Positions 40,328-49,939 of a stretch of DNA of 64,000 nt are shown one piece after another; within the stretch, counting starts at the first letter, position 1, and each line of letters opens with the position of its first letter. The notes beneath the pieces are model-generated. The model made no database searches, was not told the DNA's origin, and worked only from the letters and a program-made list of their open reading frames with translations. The stretch spans positions 72,605-136,604 of the forward strand of contig JAUTXP010000014.1 of NCBI GenBank assembly GCA_030837965.1, in the 5' to 3' direction. This DNA is from Acidimicrobiaceae bacterium. Lineage in GTDB: Bacteria > Actinomycetota > Acidimicrobiia > Acidimicrobiales > JAUTXP01. Position numbers and translations under genes: made by a program.

Positions 40328-41059
40328 GTGCTTCGCGCCCCCCGACCCGTCGTGCTCGCCGCCCTGCCCGTCGTCACGGCGGTCGGCGTGTTCGGCATCT
40401 CGTACGGCGTGCTGGGCGTGGCCGCGGGCATCCCAGGGTGGCAGCTGGTCGTGATGTCGATGACCGTGTTCGCCGGATCGTCCCAGTTCGCAGCGGTGTC
40501 GGCCCTGGGCGGGGCGGGCGGGGCAATCGGCGCCATCGTGTCGGGCGGGCTGTTGAACACTCGGTATCTGGCGACCGGCACGGCGGCCGGTCGAGTGCTT
40601 CCCGGCGGCAGGATTCGACGGGCCTTGCTCGGCCAACTGGTAGTGGACGAGAGCTATGCCCTGGGCGTGGCCGTGGGCGGGCCAGACAGTCCCGACCCGG
40701 ACGCCATGCTCGCGGCCGGCTCGATGGAGTGGCTGGCGTGGGTGGTGGGATCGGCGATCGGTGTGCTCATCGGGCCGGTGGTGGGCGACCCGATGCGGCT
40801 GGGGCTGGACGCCGCCTTCCCGGCCATGTTCGTGGCCTTGCTGTGGCCGCTGCTCGACCGGCCGGGGGCCCGGCGGTGTGCGCTGGGCGGTGCACTGGCC
40901 GTGGCCGTCGTCGCCCCGCTGGCGCCTGGCGGACTGGAACTGGCGGCGGCGGGCGTGGTCGGGCTCATCCTCGCAGGGGACGGCGACTCCCCAGGAGGCG
41001 CCGGCAATGCGGGCGATGCCGGCAATGCGGGCGATGCGGCGTTGGGCGGGCCGGCATGA
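40328..41059 (+). CDS. azlC: Branched-chain amino acid exporter AzlC family
   Basis: PVVTAVGVFGISYGVLGVAAG...MTVFAGSSQFAAVSALG...LNTRYLATG; paired with AzlD. Confidence 0.88.
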   Translation: MLRAPRPVVLAALPVVTAVGVFGISYGVLGVAAGIPGWQLVVMSMTVFAGSSQFAAVSALGGAGGAIGAIVSGGLLNTRYLATGTAAGRVLPGGRIRRALLGQLVVDESYALGVAVGGPDSPDPDAMLAAGSMEWLAWVVGSAIGVLIGPVVGDPMRLGLDAAFPAMFVALLWPLLDRPGARRCALGGALAVAVVAPLAPGGLELAAAGVVGLILAGDGDSPGGAGNAGDAGNAGDAALGGPA

Positions 41060-41355
41060 GCGAGTCGATGCTCGCCCTCGTCGGGCTGACCGCCGTCACC
41101 GTGGTCTTCAAGGGCGCGGGCCCCATGCTCCACCGCGTGCCCGAGCCCCTGGCCCGCCGACTGGCCGGGCTGGCGCCCGCCCTCCTGGCCGGACTGGTGA
41201 TGAGCGAGGTCATCGGGCGCAACGGCCTGCCCCACGTCGACGCCAAGATGGCAGGTGTGGCCGGGGCCGTCGGGCTGGCCTCCCGCCGGGCCCCGCTGGC
41301 CGTGTGTGTGGTCGCGGGCGCGGCGGTGGCCGCCCTCCTCCGCCTCGTCACCTGA
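41056..41355 (+). CDS. azlD: AzlD family branched-chain amino acid transport protein
   Basis: Start overlaps the azlC stop; 99-aa TM protein (MSESMLALVGLTAVTVVFKGAGPMLH...). Confidence 0.82.
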   Translation: MSESMLALVGLTAVTVVFKGAGPMLHRVPEPLARRLAGLAPALLAGLVMSEVIGRNGLPHVDAKMAGVAGAVGLASRRAPLAVCVVAGAAVAALLRLVT

Positions 41356-41422
41356 GTCACCTGATCGCCCGGCCGCCGGTCCCCGGCCCGCCGGGACGAC
41401 AAGGGCGATGGCGCAACGGCGA

Positions 41423-41833
41423 TCAGCTCACACAGAACTCGTTGCCCTCCGGGTCCTGCATCACGAAGTGGACCTCGTGGAAGGGCCCGAAGTCGCCCTC
41501 GTAACGGACCTGCACGGTGGCCCCCAACTCGACCAGCCGCTGCACCTCGGCATCCAGCCCGGCCTCGCCGGACTTCACATCGACGTGCAGTCGGTTCTTG
41601 CCCACCTTGCCTTCGGGCACCCGCTGGAAGAACATCCGGGGCCGCACGCCATCGGGGTCCGACGCCGCGCTGCGAGCGCCGAACTCGGCGTCGGGCAGGC
41701 CGTTCTCGCGCATCCACTTGACCGTGTCGTCGTCCCACTCCCACTCGAGCTTGTAGCCCAAGGCCTCGGCCCAGAACCGGGCTAGCGGCTCGGGGTCGGC
41801 GCAGTCGAACACCACTTGCAATGAATGGGCCAT
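41423..41833 (-). CDS. VOC/glyoxalase family protein
   Basis: LQVVFDCADPEPLARFWAEALGY...LHVDVKSGEAGLDAEVQRLVELGATV...VMQDPEGNEFCV. Confidence 0.85.
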   Translation of the reverse strand: MAHSLQVVFDCADPEPLARFWAEALGYKLEWEWDDDTVKWMRENGLPDAEFGARSAASDPDGVRPRMFFQRVPEGKVGKNRLHVDVKSGEAGLDAEVQRLVELGATVQVRYEGDFGPFHEVHFVMQDPEGNEFCVS

Positions 41834-42213
41834 CACGTCCTCCATGCGTCGAGCGGCGCCCGCCTGCCCCTGCGGACCGACGCGGCCGCCACTTCGTCCG
41901 GCACCTCGATCTCCAAGCGCAACAAGGCGGCGCCGAAGGTCTTGCCCAGGTTGTCGCTGCGCAGGCTGCGGGGCGCGCCCCCGCCCAGCGCGGCCTGCAT
42001 CACGAACTTCAAGGCCCACACATTGGCTGCCTCGTAGCGCACGACCTCGCCTTGCACCAGTGATCCAAAGAGGGCCTTGACCCGTTCGGCCGTGACCTCG
42101 GCCTTGATCACCTCGAAGGCGGCCTCGTCGTCGGCGAACAACGACAGGTCGCTGATGTCGCCCTTGTCGCCGGACCGGGCCCCGCACAGGTCGCGCAACG
42201 GGATGCGGGCCAT
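41833..42213 (-). CDS. AtuA-like C-terminal (ferredoxin-fold) domain protein
   Basis: IPLRDLCGARSGDKGDISDLSLFADDEAAFEVIKAEVTAERVKALFG; adjacent to DUF1446 gene. Confidence 0.75.
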   Translation of the reverse strand: MARIPLRDLCGARSGDKGDISDLSLFADDEAAFEVIKAEVTAERVKALFGSLVQGEVVRYEAANVWALKFVMQAALGGGAPRSLRSDNLGKTFGAALLRLEIEVPDEVAAASVRRGRRAPLDAWRT

Positions 42214-42217
42214 GACC

Positions 42218-43534
42218 TCAGACCTCCTGCACGTCGACGCGGACCTGGGCGTCGACCAACGCCTTGTCGACGGGGAACGGGTCGACGGCCAGCAGTTGCG
42301 TGGGCTTGCCGCCCCGGTCCCTGCCGGTGCCGCTGATGGTGGGCGGGCCGGACAGGCCGAGCACGCCCACCGACCGCGCCACTGCGCTAGCCGTCTCCGC
42401 GTCGGCGCAGCGCCACGCCAGCCTGCCCACGACCTCCGGCGGCTCACAGTCGGACCGCTCGCCCCAGTAGGCGCCCGCGCCGAAGAACTCCTCGCACCAC
42501 TCATCGACGACCACGCCGCGCTGCTCGGCCTTGGTCCTGATGAAGTGCAGCGCGGCCCTGGCCTTGGCCTCCGCGTCCGGCCATGAGTAGGCCATGCGCA
42601 CCTCACCGGACCATCCGGCAGGCGTACAGCGCAATGCCTTGTACGAGGCGGGCGGCGGCCCGCCCCGCGCCCCGCTGACGCGCACCCGATCGCGGCCTTG
42701 GTCCTCGACCGCGAGCGAGGTGAAGTCGGCCGTTGCGTCGGGGTTGAGATAGTGCGCCGGGTCGTGCACCTCGTAGAGCAACTGCTCGCGCACGGTGTCG
42801 AACGTGACCATGCCGCCGGTCTTGTCGGGCTTGGTGATGACGGCCGAGCCGTCGGCCTCGCACTCGGCCAAGGGAAAGCCCACCCGCATCGGGTCCGGGT
42901 TCTCCCACCACGCGCCCGAGTAGTTGCCGCCCGCGACCTGGCCGCTGCACTCCAGCAAGTGGCCGATGGCCACGCCCGCGGCCAAACGGTCCCAGTCCTC
43001 CCACGACCACCCGAACTCGTGCACCAGCGGGGCCACGAACAACGACGCGTCGGCCACCCGGCCGGTGATCACCACGTCGGCCCCCTGTTGCAGCGCATCG
43101 ACGATGGGCCGCGCCCCCAGGTAGGCGTTGGCGAACAGCGTGTCGTCGGGCAGGTCGATCACGCCCTGTTCGGCCAAGGGCCGGACGTCGTCGCCCACCA
43201 CAGTGGCGACCTTCAAGCCATTCGCCCCTGCCGCCTTGGCTGCGGCCACCGCGGCCCGTCCCGCGGCGATGGGATTGATCCCGCCTGCGTTGGTGATGAA
43301 CTTCGTGCGCCCGTCGAGGATGTGGGGCAGGGCCACTCGCAAGTACAGCGGCAGGTCACGCGTGTAGCCGAGCGACTCGTCCCGCTGACGGTCCTTCTGC
43401 AAGATGGCCAAGGTGAGTTCGGCCAACGCCTCGCACACGAGGTAGTCGACGCCCGCATCGAGCACGTCGGCAACCGGCTCGATCCCGTCGCCGTAGAAGC
43501 CCTGTCCGCCGCCGATGCGCACGGTGCCCGTCAC
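42218..43534 (-). CDS. DUF1446/AtuA family acyclic terpene utilisation-type protein
   Basis: VRIGGGQGFYGDGIEPVADVLDAGVDYLVCEALAELTLAIL...FITNAGGINPIAAGRAA...GQVAGGNYSG. Confidence 0.85.
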   Translation of the reverse strand: MTGTVRIGGGQGFYGDGIEPVADVLDAGVDYLVCEALAELTLAILQKDRQRDESLGYTRDLPLYLRVALPHILDGRTKFITNAGGINPIAAGRAAVAAAKAAGANGLKVATVVGDDVRPLAEQGVIDLPDDTLFANAYLGARPIVDALQQGADVVITGRVADASLFVAPLVHEFGWSWEDWDRLAAGVAIGHLLECSGQVAGGNYSGAWWENPDPMRVGFPLAECEADGSAVITKPDKTGGMVTFDTVREQLLYEVHDPAHYLNPDATADFTSLAVEDQGRDRVRVSGARGGPPPASYKALRCTPAGWSGEVRMAYSWPDAEAKARAALHFIRTKAEQRGVVVDEWCEEFFGAGAYWGERSDCEPPEVVGRLAWRCADAETASAVARSVGVLGLSGPPTISGTGRDRGGKPTQLLAVDPFPVDKALVDAQVRVDVQEV

Positions 43535-43543
43535 GCCCCGAAG

Positions 43544-44731
43544 CTACCCGCCTGGCGGACCGCCGCCCGCGCCCGTGCCGACCGCCTGCTTGGCCGCGTC
43601 CAGCTCCTGTTGCACCAACGACGCCATGTCCGGCTCGCCCCCGCCGGAGAGGAAGGCCTCGAACTCCGGGATGGCTCCAGCCGCGTCGTGCTTGTCCCGC
43701 AGCAGGATCTCGCCTCGGAAGAAGTGGGCGTCCGGGTATTTCGGGTCGGCCGCGATGGCGCGCTCCACATAGGAGAGGCCCTTGTCGATCAAGGCCGGAT
43801 CGGACCCGGACCGTCCGGCCAGCCGCACCAGCCAGCCCCGGTAGGCCAGCGCCTGCGCGTTCTGCGGGTCGTCCTTGATGACCTGGTCGTAGAGCTTGAT
43901 GGCATCGAGCAGCTTGCCCTGGCCTGCCAGCGCGGCAGCCCGAGCAAGGCGCTCGCCGGACGTTTCCGTGATCCCGCCCGCCACCGTCTGCCCCGGCACC
44001 CGCTCCCCGGCGGTGCGGGCCACGGCCATGCCCGCCACGCCCGCCAGGGCCAGCACGCCCGCGCCCACGACGACGGGCCGAAGCGGCCGACGCGTTCGCG
44101 TCGGGGACACGACTCGGTCGCCGCGCAGCCGGGCCGCGGCGCGAGCGGTGTAGTCGTCCCGCAAGGCCGAGTAGTCGGCGTCCTCGATATCGCCCGCGGC
44201 CCGCTCGCGGTCCAAGTCGGCCAACGATGTCAACAGGAAGGCCAGCTCCTCGTCCTCGTCGGCGCCTTCGCCTTGCTGTCCGCCAAGCGCGGCCGCGACC
44301 AACGACCGGTCCTCCTCGCTCACCGCCGGACCGCCGACGCGCCGACGCCGCCAACCGCGGAACACGACCACCAGTCCGGCCAGGCCCAGCACGCCGCCCG
44401 CGACAGGCAAGGCCCAGACCAGGGCGCTGACGCCGGACGACTGGGGCCGCAACAAGATGTCCTGCCCGTAGCGGTCGACCAGATAGGCCCGCACCTGCGC
44501 GTCCGAGTAGCCCGCCTCGACCTGCGACTTGATCTGGGCCCGGATGGCCTCGGACGCGGGCGCGTCCGACTCGTCAGCCGACAGGCTCTCGCACGTCGGG
44601 CAGCGCACCTCCTTGGCGATGTGCAGGACGCGCTCGTTGACCGTCGGCGTGTGACCGCCGCGCAGCGAGCCCGCCACCACCGCGCCCGCCATCACGACAG
44701 CCAGCACCAGCACGGGGAGCCAGCGCTTCAC
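43544..44731 (-). CDS. ccmH: Cytochrome c maturation protein CcmH fused to CcmI/CycH-type TPR
   Basis: CcmH domain KEVRCPTCESLSADESDAPASEAIRAQIKSQVEAGYSDAQVRAYLVDRYGQDILLRP; C-terminal TPR. Confidence 0.88.
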   Translation of the reverse strand: MKRWLPVLVLAVVMAGAVVAGSLRGGHTPTVNERVLHIAKEVRCPTCESLSADESDAPASEAIRAQIKSQVEAGYSDAQVRAYLVDRYGQDILLRPQSSGVSALVWALPVAGGVLGLAGLVVVFRGWRRRRVGGPAVSEEDRSLVAAALGGQQGEGADEDEELAFLLTSLADLDRERAAGDIEDADYSALRDDYTARAAARLRGDRVVSPTRTRRPLRPVVVGAGVLALAGVAGMAVARTAGERVPGQTVAGGITETSGERLARAAALAGQGKLLDAIKLYDQVIKDDPQNAQALAYRGWLVRLAGRSGSDPALIDKGLSYVERAIAADPKYPDAHFFRGEILLRDKHDAAGAIPEFEAFLSGGGEPDMASLVQQELDAAKQAVGTGAGGGPPGG

Positions 44732-45321
44732 GGCCTGCCTCCTCGCAACGCCCGGTCGGCTTGGGCCAACAGCCGCTCCAGTCCCACGTCGCTCACGCCG
44801 CCCACGACGCGTGTCAGCACGATGCCGTCGGGCGAGACGAGGAACGACTCGGGCACACCTCGCACGCCCCAGTCGACCTTGGCCGCCTCGTCCTCCACCA
44901 CCGGCCAGCCCCCGCCCCGCTCGTCGAAGAACCGGCGCACGTCGGCGGGCTCGTCCCTGTAGACCACCGAGACCACGGCCGCGTCGCCCGCGGCCTGATG
45001 GCGCTCGAAGAACAATCGCAACTGCGGATGCTCCTGCACACACGGGATGCACCACGTGGCGAAGAAGTTCACCAACACGTACTTGCCCTGTTGGGCGGAC
45101 AAGGCGAATCGGGACCCGTCCAGTCCCGGCCCAGACACGTCGGGCGCCGGACGGCCGATGAGCCGAGACGGCGCCACTCTGTCGGCCGCGGGCTTGCGGG
45201 TGGCCAGCACGCCGACGAACAAGGCAATGGTCAGCCCCACAGCCACCGCCGCGTACAGCGCGGTGCGTCGACGGGGCCGGTCGTCGACTGGCCCGGACTG
45301 CTCGTGCACTGCCGCGGTCAT
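44728..45321 (-). CDS. ccmG: TlpA/DsbE-like thioredoxin (CcmG)
   Basis: YVLVNFFATWCIPCVQEHPQLRLF (WCxxC); GVRGVPESFLVSPDG. Confidence 0.85.
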   Translation of the reverse strand: MTAAVHEQSGPVDDRPRRRTALYAAVAVGLTIALFVGVLATRKPAADRVAPSRLIGRPAPDVSGPGLDGSRFALSAQQGKYVLVNFFATWCIPCVQEHPQLRLFFERHQAAGDAAVVSVVYRDEPADVRRFFDERGGGWPVVEDEAAKVDWGVRGVPESFLVSPDGIVLTRVVGGVSDVGLERLLAQADRALRGGRP

Positions 45322-47288
45322 GCCGGAGCGAGCTCGGGTTCCTCTTCGGCCACGGGCACAGGCTCAGAGGCGGGCGCGGTAGGACGGCGCCTGCGCCCGG
45401 GAAGGGCCGCCATCAGCGTGCCCACGGCCATGATCCCGCCGCCCACCCAGAGCCACATGATCAACGGCTGCACGATGACGCCGATCACCACCGTGCCGCC
45501 CGGCTCGCGCGGCGGCGTCACCAGCGTGAGGTACACGTCGTCGACTCCGGTTGTGCGCACCGACGGCGTCCCGATGGCGTCGTTGGCGAACGGGAACTTG
45601 TTGAGAGCTGGGCGGAACACGCGTCCGCCGTCCACGCGCACGTCGGCCACGATCGACTTCTTGTTCGGATGGTCGACCTGCTTGGCCCCGAGATAGGTGA
45701 CGGTATGGCCGGCCAGTCGGGCCGACTCGCCTTCGGCCAGGCGGAACTGGTGGCGATGTCCGTAAGACGAGCTGGCCGCGAAGGCAACGGCGATGACGAC
45801 CACGCCGACGTGCACGACCATCCCGCCGTTGGCCCGCCCGAACAAGCCGTGCAGCCCTTGCCGGCGCGTCGACAAGAGCAGTTGCCTGCCCGCGCCCGCG
45901 GCCGCGAACGCGCCGAGGCCGAAGGCCAGCAGCGGCGCCGCGCCTCGAAGGCCGAAGGCGACGCACAACACGACGGTGGACGCGGCCACCGTCAACGGCC
46001 ATTGCAGCCGATGGCGCAACAGCTCGCTGCCCGCCTTCCGCCATGGGAGCGCGGGCGCGACCGCCATGAGGAACAGCAGCGTGAAGCCGATGGGCCTGGT
46101 CATGCGGTCGAAGTACGGACGGCCCACCGACAGCCGGTCGCCGTTCAGGGCCTCGGCGATGAGCGGGAACACCGTTCCCAGCAGGACCACGAAGGCGAAG
46201 GCTGCGAACAGCATGTTGTTGGCGAGGAAGGCCCCTTCTCGCGACACCGGCGAGTCCATGGTGCCCGGCGATCGCAGGCGGTCGCCTCGCCAGCCGATGA
46301 GGCCGACGCCGACGGCCACGATCACCGCGAAAAAGGTGAGGATGGCGGGCCCGATGGGCGACTCCGTGAACGCGTGCACCGAGTCGAGCACGCCCGAGCG
46401 GGTGAGGAACGTGCCCAGGATGGTGAGGCTGAACGTGGCCAGCAGCAGCGACAGGTTCCAGACCCGCAGCATCCCGCGGCGCTCCTGCACCATCACCGAA
46501 TGGATGAATGCGGTACCGGTCAGCCACGGGAGGAACGACGCGTTCTCAACCGGGTCCCACGCCCAGTACCCGCCCCAGCCGAGAACCTCGTACGACCACC
46601 AGGCGCCGAGAACGATGCCGACGGTGAGGAAGCCCCACGCGAACAGCGTCCAGCGCCGGGTCTCGACCAGCCAGCCCTCCCCGACCCGGCCCGTCACCAG
46701 CGCGGCCACCGCGAACGCGAAGGGCACGGTGAAGCCGACGTAGCCCAGGTAGAGCATGGGCGGGTGGAACGCGACCAGTGGATGGTTCTGCAGCAGCGGG
46801 TTCGGGCCGGGGCCGTCGGTGGGCAGCACGCCGGAGAGCTGCTTGAACGGGTTGGCCGGGCCCAGCATGAGCCCGAAGAAGAAGGCGGCCACCACGAACA
46901 TCACCAGCAGGGCCCAGCCCACCATCGGGTCGGCCTGCCGGTTCTTGAACCGGTGGGCCACTGACGCGGTGTAGCCCGCCAGTACCAGCGACCACAGCAG
47001 GATCGAGCCTTCCAAGGCCGACCACATGCCGGTGATGCAGAACAGCAGCGGCGTGGTCGTGCTGTTGTTGTCGGCCACGTACTTCAGGGAGAAGTCGTGG
47101 GTGATCAAGGCCCGCTGCATGGCCAGCACCGCCACCAATGCCGCGCCCAGGAGCAGCCAGACATAGATGCGCCCGCCCCGCAGGATGGCGGCCCTGCCCT
47201 TGGCCAATCCGAAGGCCATGGTCCCTGCCCCGGTGAGGGCGGCGAGGAATCCGAGGAGGACGGCGCTTTGGCCGAGAAGCGCGTTCAT
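45318..47288 (-). CDS. ccmF: Heme lyase CcmF
   Basis: GMWSALEGSILLWSLVLAGY; GWGGYWAWDPVENASFLPWLTGTAFIHSVMVQERRGMLRVWNLSLLLATFSLTILGTFLTRSGVLDSVHAF. Confidence 0.95.
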   Translation of the reverse strand: MNALLGQSAVLLGFLAALTGAGTMAFGLAKGRAAILRGGRIYVWLLLGAALVAVLAMQRALITHDFSLKYVADNNSTTTPLLFCITGMWSALEGSILLWSLVLAGYTASVAHRFKNRQADPMVGWALLVMFVVAAFFFGLMLGPANPFKQLSGVLPTDGPGPNPLLQNHPLVAFHPPMLYLGYVGFTVPFAFAVAALVTGRVGEGWLVETRRWTLFAWGFLTVGIVLGAWWSYEVLGWGGYWAWDPVENASFLPWLTGTAFIHSVMVQERRGMLRVWNLSLLLATFSLTILGTFLTRSGVLDSVHAFTESPIGPAILTFFAVIVAVGVGLIGWRGDRLRSPGTMDSPVSREGAFLANNMLFAAFAFVVLLGTVFPLIAEALNGDRLSVGRPYFDRMTRPIGFTLLFLMAVAPALPWRKAGSELLRHRLQWPLTVAASTVVLCVAFGLRGAAPLLAFGLGAFAAAGAGRQLLLSTRRQGLHGLFGRANGGMVVHVGVVVIAVAFAASSSYGHRHQFRLAEGESARLAGHTVTYLGAKQVDHPNKKSIVADVRVDGGRVFRPALNKFPFANDAIGTPSVRTTGVDDVYLTLVTPPREPGGTVVIGVIVQPLIMWLWVGGGIMAVGTLMAALPGRRRRPTAPASEPVPVAEEEPELAPA

Positions 47289-47720
47289 CTACTGGTTACT
47301 TGCGTCGCCGCTGGTCGTGGAGTCGGTCGGATAATCCTTGACCCGGTCCGGGTTCTTCACTCGGTACGACTCGGTGTGCCTCACCATGATGCGGTCGCTG
47401 GCGTAGTGCGAGCCCTCCCACCGTCCTTCCAGCACGACAGGGATGCCGGGCTTGAAGGTGGAGGGCTGGTTCCCTTGGTGCACGACGTCGATGCGCGTGC
47501 CCTTATTCTCGATGGTGAAGTCGACCTTGTCGCCCCGCTCCACGAGGTCGGACGCCACGGTGCCCTCGACGCGGAACCGCCGCGTGCCCAGGTCGGCCTT
47601 GTCGCGCACGGCCTCGTCGGCCGTCTTGAAGAACACGGTCGCGTTGCCGAGCCCTTGGAACACCAGGAACCCGAGCGCGCCCAGGATGACGGCCGACGCG
47701 ATCCACAGCCTGCGGTTCAT
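47289..47720 (-). CDS. ccmE: Cytochrome c maturation protein CcmE
   Basis: Single N-terminal TM; FRVEGTVASDLVERGDKVDFTIENKGTRIDVVHQGNQPSTFKPGIPVVLEG. Confidence 0.85.
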   Translation of the reverse strand: MNRRLWIASAVILGALGFLVFQGLGNATVFFKTADEAVRDKADLGTRRFRVEGTVASDLVERGDKVDFTIENKGTRIDVVHQGNQPSTFKPGIPVVLEGRWEGSHYASDRIMVRHTESYRVKNPDRVKDYPTDSTTSGDASNQ

Positions 47721-47806
47721 ACCCGCCGTCCTCGGCGCACGACGTAGAGGGCGTAGAGCGCGAGCGTCCCCACGGTGATGGCGTAGCCCGCACCGACGTA
47801 TCCCAT
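47717..47806 (-). CDS. ccmD: CcmD-like 29-aa membrane peptide
   Basis: MGYVGAGYAITVGTLALYALYVVRRGRRV between ccmC and ccmE, overlapping both. Confidence 0.7.
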   Translation of the reverse strand: MGYVGAGYAITVGTLALYALYVVRRGRRV

Positions 47807-48540
47807 TACCGGCCCACCGCCGTCGTCGTTGTCGCCGCCCCGGCTTCGGCCCTGCGCTCGGCGATGGCCGCATCCAGCGAGCGGTCGCCCGCCTCGTCCA
47901 TGGCCCGCTCCACGCGGAAGCGGTGCATGGTCAGCCACGCGTACGTCAACGTGATGGCGACGAAGCCGAGCAGCATTACCGCGATGTAGTTGCCGTCCAG
48001 GTTCTCCTTGGGCGTGAGGGTGAGTGACTGGCGCTGATGCAACGTGCGCCACCACTGCACGGCGAAGTGGTCGATGGGCACGACGGTGACGGCCAGGAGG
48101 GCGGCGATGGCGCTGCGCTTGGCGTTGGTGTCAGGGTCGCCGCCCACCCTTCGCAGGGCGAGGTAGCCGAGGAAGAGGAACAGCATCAGCGCGGTCAGCG
48201 TGAGGCGCGCGTCCCAGACCCACCACACGCCCCACGTGGGCCTGCCCCAGATGGAACCGGTGATCAGGGTGAGGGCGGTGAAGACCACACCCACCTCGGC
48301 CGAGGCACCCGCGATGTGGTCCCAGCGCCGGGCGCGGGTGCGAGGCAGGAGGTAGGCGGCGCTGGCCAGCGCGGTCACGCCGAACGAGAGGTACGAAGCC
48401 CACGCCAGTGGCGGGTGGATGGCGATGAGGCGGACGTAGTCGCCCTGCTCCTGCGTGGGCGGCAGGCCCAGGCCGAGCACGACGGTGGTGGCCAGCGTGA
48501 TCAGCGCCGCTCCTCCCACCAGTCGCGTCAGGGTGCTCAT
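47806..48540 (-). CDS. ccmC: Heme exporter CcmC
   Basis: AIHPPLAWASYLSFGVTALAS; GSIWGRPTWGVWWVWDARLTLTALMLFLFLGYLALR (WWD domain). Confidence 0.92.
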   Translation of the reverse strand: MSTLTRLVGGAALITLATTVVLGLGLPPTQEQGDYVRLIAIHPPLAWASYLSFGVTALASAAYLLPRTRARRWDHIAGASAEVGVVFTALTLITGSIWGRPTWGVWWVWDARLTLTALMLFLFLGYLALRRVGGDPDTNAKRSAIAALLAVTVVPIDHFAVQWWRTLHQRQSLTLTPKENLDGNYIAVMLLGFVAITLTYAWLTMHRFRVERAMDEAGDRSLDAAIAERRAEAGAATTTTAVGR

Positions 48541-49208
48541 GCCTCCTCCAAGAGGGTCTCGAAGGCCAAGACCCCGAACGTCGTGTAGATCACGGCGAAG
48601 ACGCTCAACAGGCGCACCCAAGGCCAGGCGTCGGACACCGGGGTGATGTCGAGCGCCGCTTCCGTCGCTCTGGTGGCGGCCAGCAGGACCGGCGCCACCA
48701 CCGGCAACAGTAGGAGGGGCAAGAGGGTTTCCCGCACTCGGAGGCCGGCGGCCAGCATGCCGTAGACCACGCCTGCGGCGGCCAGGCCCACCGTGGCCGC
48801 GGCGGCGGTGGCCATCACGATCACGGCCCGGTGCACGTCGGCGTCGTAGAGCAGCACCACGAAGACACCGAGCAACAGCTCCAAGGCCAGTAGTTGCAAG
48901 GCCACTGCGCCCGCCTTGCCCAAGAAGATGCCTGCCGGGTCGAGGCCGGAGAGGCGCAGCCCGTCACGCGCGCTGTCGGCCGACTCGACCGCGAAGCTGC
49001 GTTGCACGGCCAGCAGCGAGGCGAAGAGCACGGCCACCCAGAACAGGCCCGGCGCCGCTCGTTGCAGCACGCCCCGGTCGGGGTCGAGGGCGAAGGCGAA
49101 CAGCACCAGGACGAGAACGCCGAAGGGCGCGATCTGGTTCGTGGCCACGCGTGACCGGGCCTCGATGCGCAGGTCCTTGCCCGCCATGAGGGCGGCGTCA
49201 CGCCACAT
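48537..49208 (-). CDS. ccmB: Heme exporter permease CcmB
   Basis: Multi-TM; AGKDLRIEARSRVATNQIAPFGVLVLVLFAFALDP...LFASLLAVQRSFAVE. Confidence 0.88.
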   Translation of the reverse strand: MWRDAALMAGKDLRIEARSRVATNQIAPFGVLVLVLFAFALDPDRGVLQRAAPGLFWVAVLFASLLAVQRSFAVESADSARDGLRLSGLDPAGIFLGKAGAVALQLLALELLLGVFVVLLYDADVHRAVIVMATAAAATVGLAAAGVVYGMLAAGLRVRETLLPLLLLPVVAPVLLAATRATEAALDITPVSDAWPWVRLLSVFAVIYTTFGVLAFETLLEEA

Positions 49209-49869
49209 GCACTCGGTCCTGCTCGTGGACATGGCCGCCCGCCATGACGAGGGTGCGGTGGGCCAACGCCGTGGCCCGGTCGATCTCGTGCGAGGCCAGC
49301 ACCACGGCCGCGCCCGCGGCGGCCGCGTCCTTGACGATGGCGTCGACCGTGTCCCTGCTCTCGGCATCGAGCCCGGCGTGCGGCTCGTCGAGCAGCCACA
49401 GCTCGGGCGCTTTGGCCAAGACCACGGCGAGCGCGGTGCGTCGGCGCTGGCCGGTGGAGAGGCGGCCGACGGCGACAGTGCGCAGGCGCGTGTGCAGGCC
49501 CAGTCGCTCCAAGGCCCTGCCCGTGGCGGCATGCGGGTCGGGCAGGCCCGCGGCCTTCACCGCGAAGCGGACGTTGTCCTCGACGGTGAGGTCGTCGTAC
49601 AAGAAGCCCGCGTGACCGAGCAGCCCGATGTGGCGGCGTACGTCTCGACGGCCACGGCCCGTCCGCAGGTCGTGGCCGAGGACGTGGGCCTCGCCTTGGG
49701 CCACAGGCAGGAGGCCCGCGCAGGCCCGCAGGAGGCTGGTCTTGCCCGCCCCGTTTGCCCCCTGCACGAGGACGACCTCACCGGGATCGACGTCGAGGTC
49801 GACGCCGGCGAGGGCGGGGAAGCGGCCAAGGAGCGCCACAGCGGCACGGAAGCGGACGGCGGGAGCCAT
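49198..49869 (-). CDS. ccmA: Heme exporter ATP-binding protein CcmA
   Basis: ABC ATPase: VQGANGAGKTSLLRACAGLLP; LSTGQRRRTALAVVLAKAPELWLLDEPHAGLD. Confidence 0.9.
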   Translation of the reverse strand: MAPAVRFRAAVALLGRFPALAGVDLDVDPGEVVLVQGANGAGKTSLLRACAGLLPVAQGEAHVLGHDLRTGRGRRDVRRHIGLLGHAGFLYDDLTVEDNVRFAVKAAGLPDPHAATGRALERLGLHTRLRTVAVGRLSTGQRRRTALAVVLAKAPELWLLDEPHAGLDAESRDTVDAIVKDAAAAGAAVVLASHEIDRATALAHRTLVMAGGHVHEQDRVHVA

Positions 49870-49939
49870 GGGGAACGGTGCCAATGGTACGAGGGGGCGG
49901 CGCGACGGTTCCATGCGAGGGCGCCGCTACCGTGGCCGG

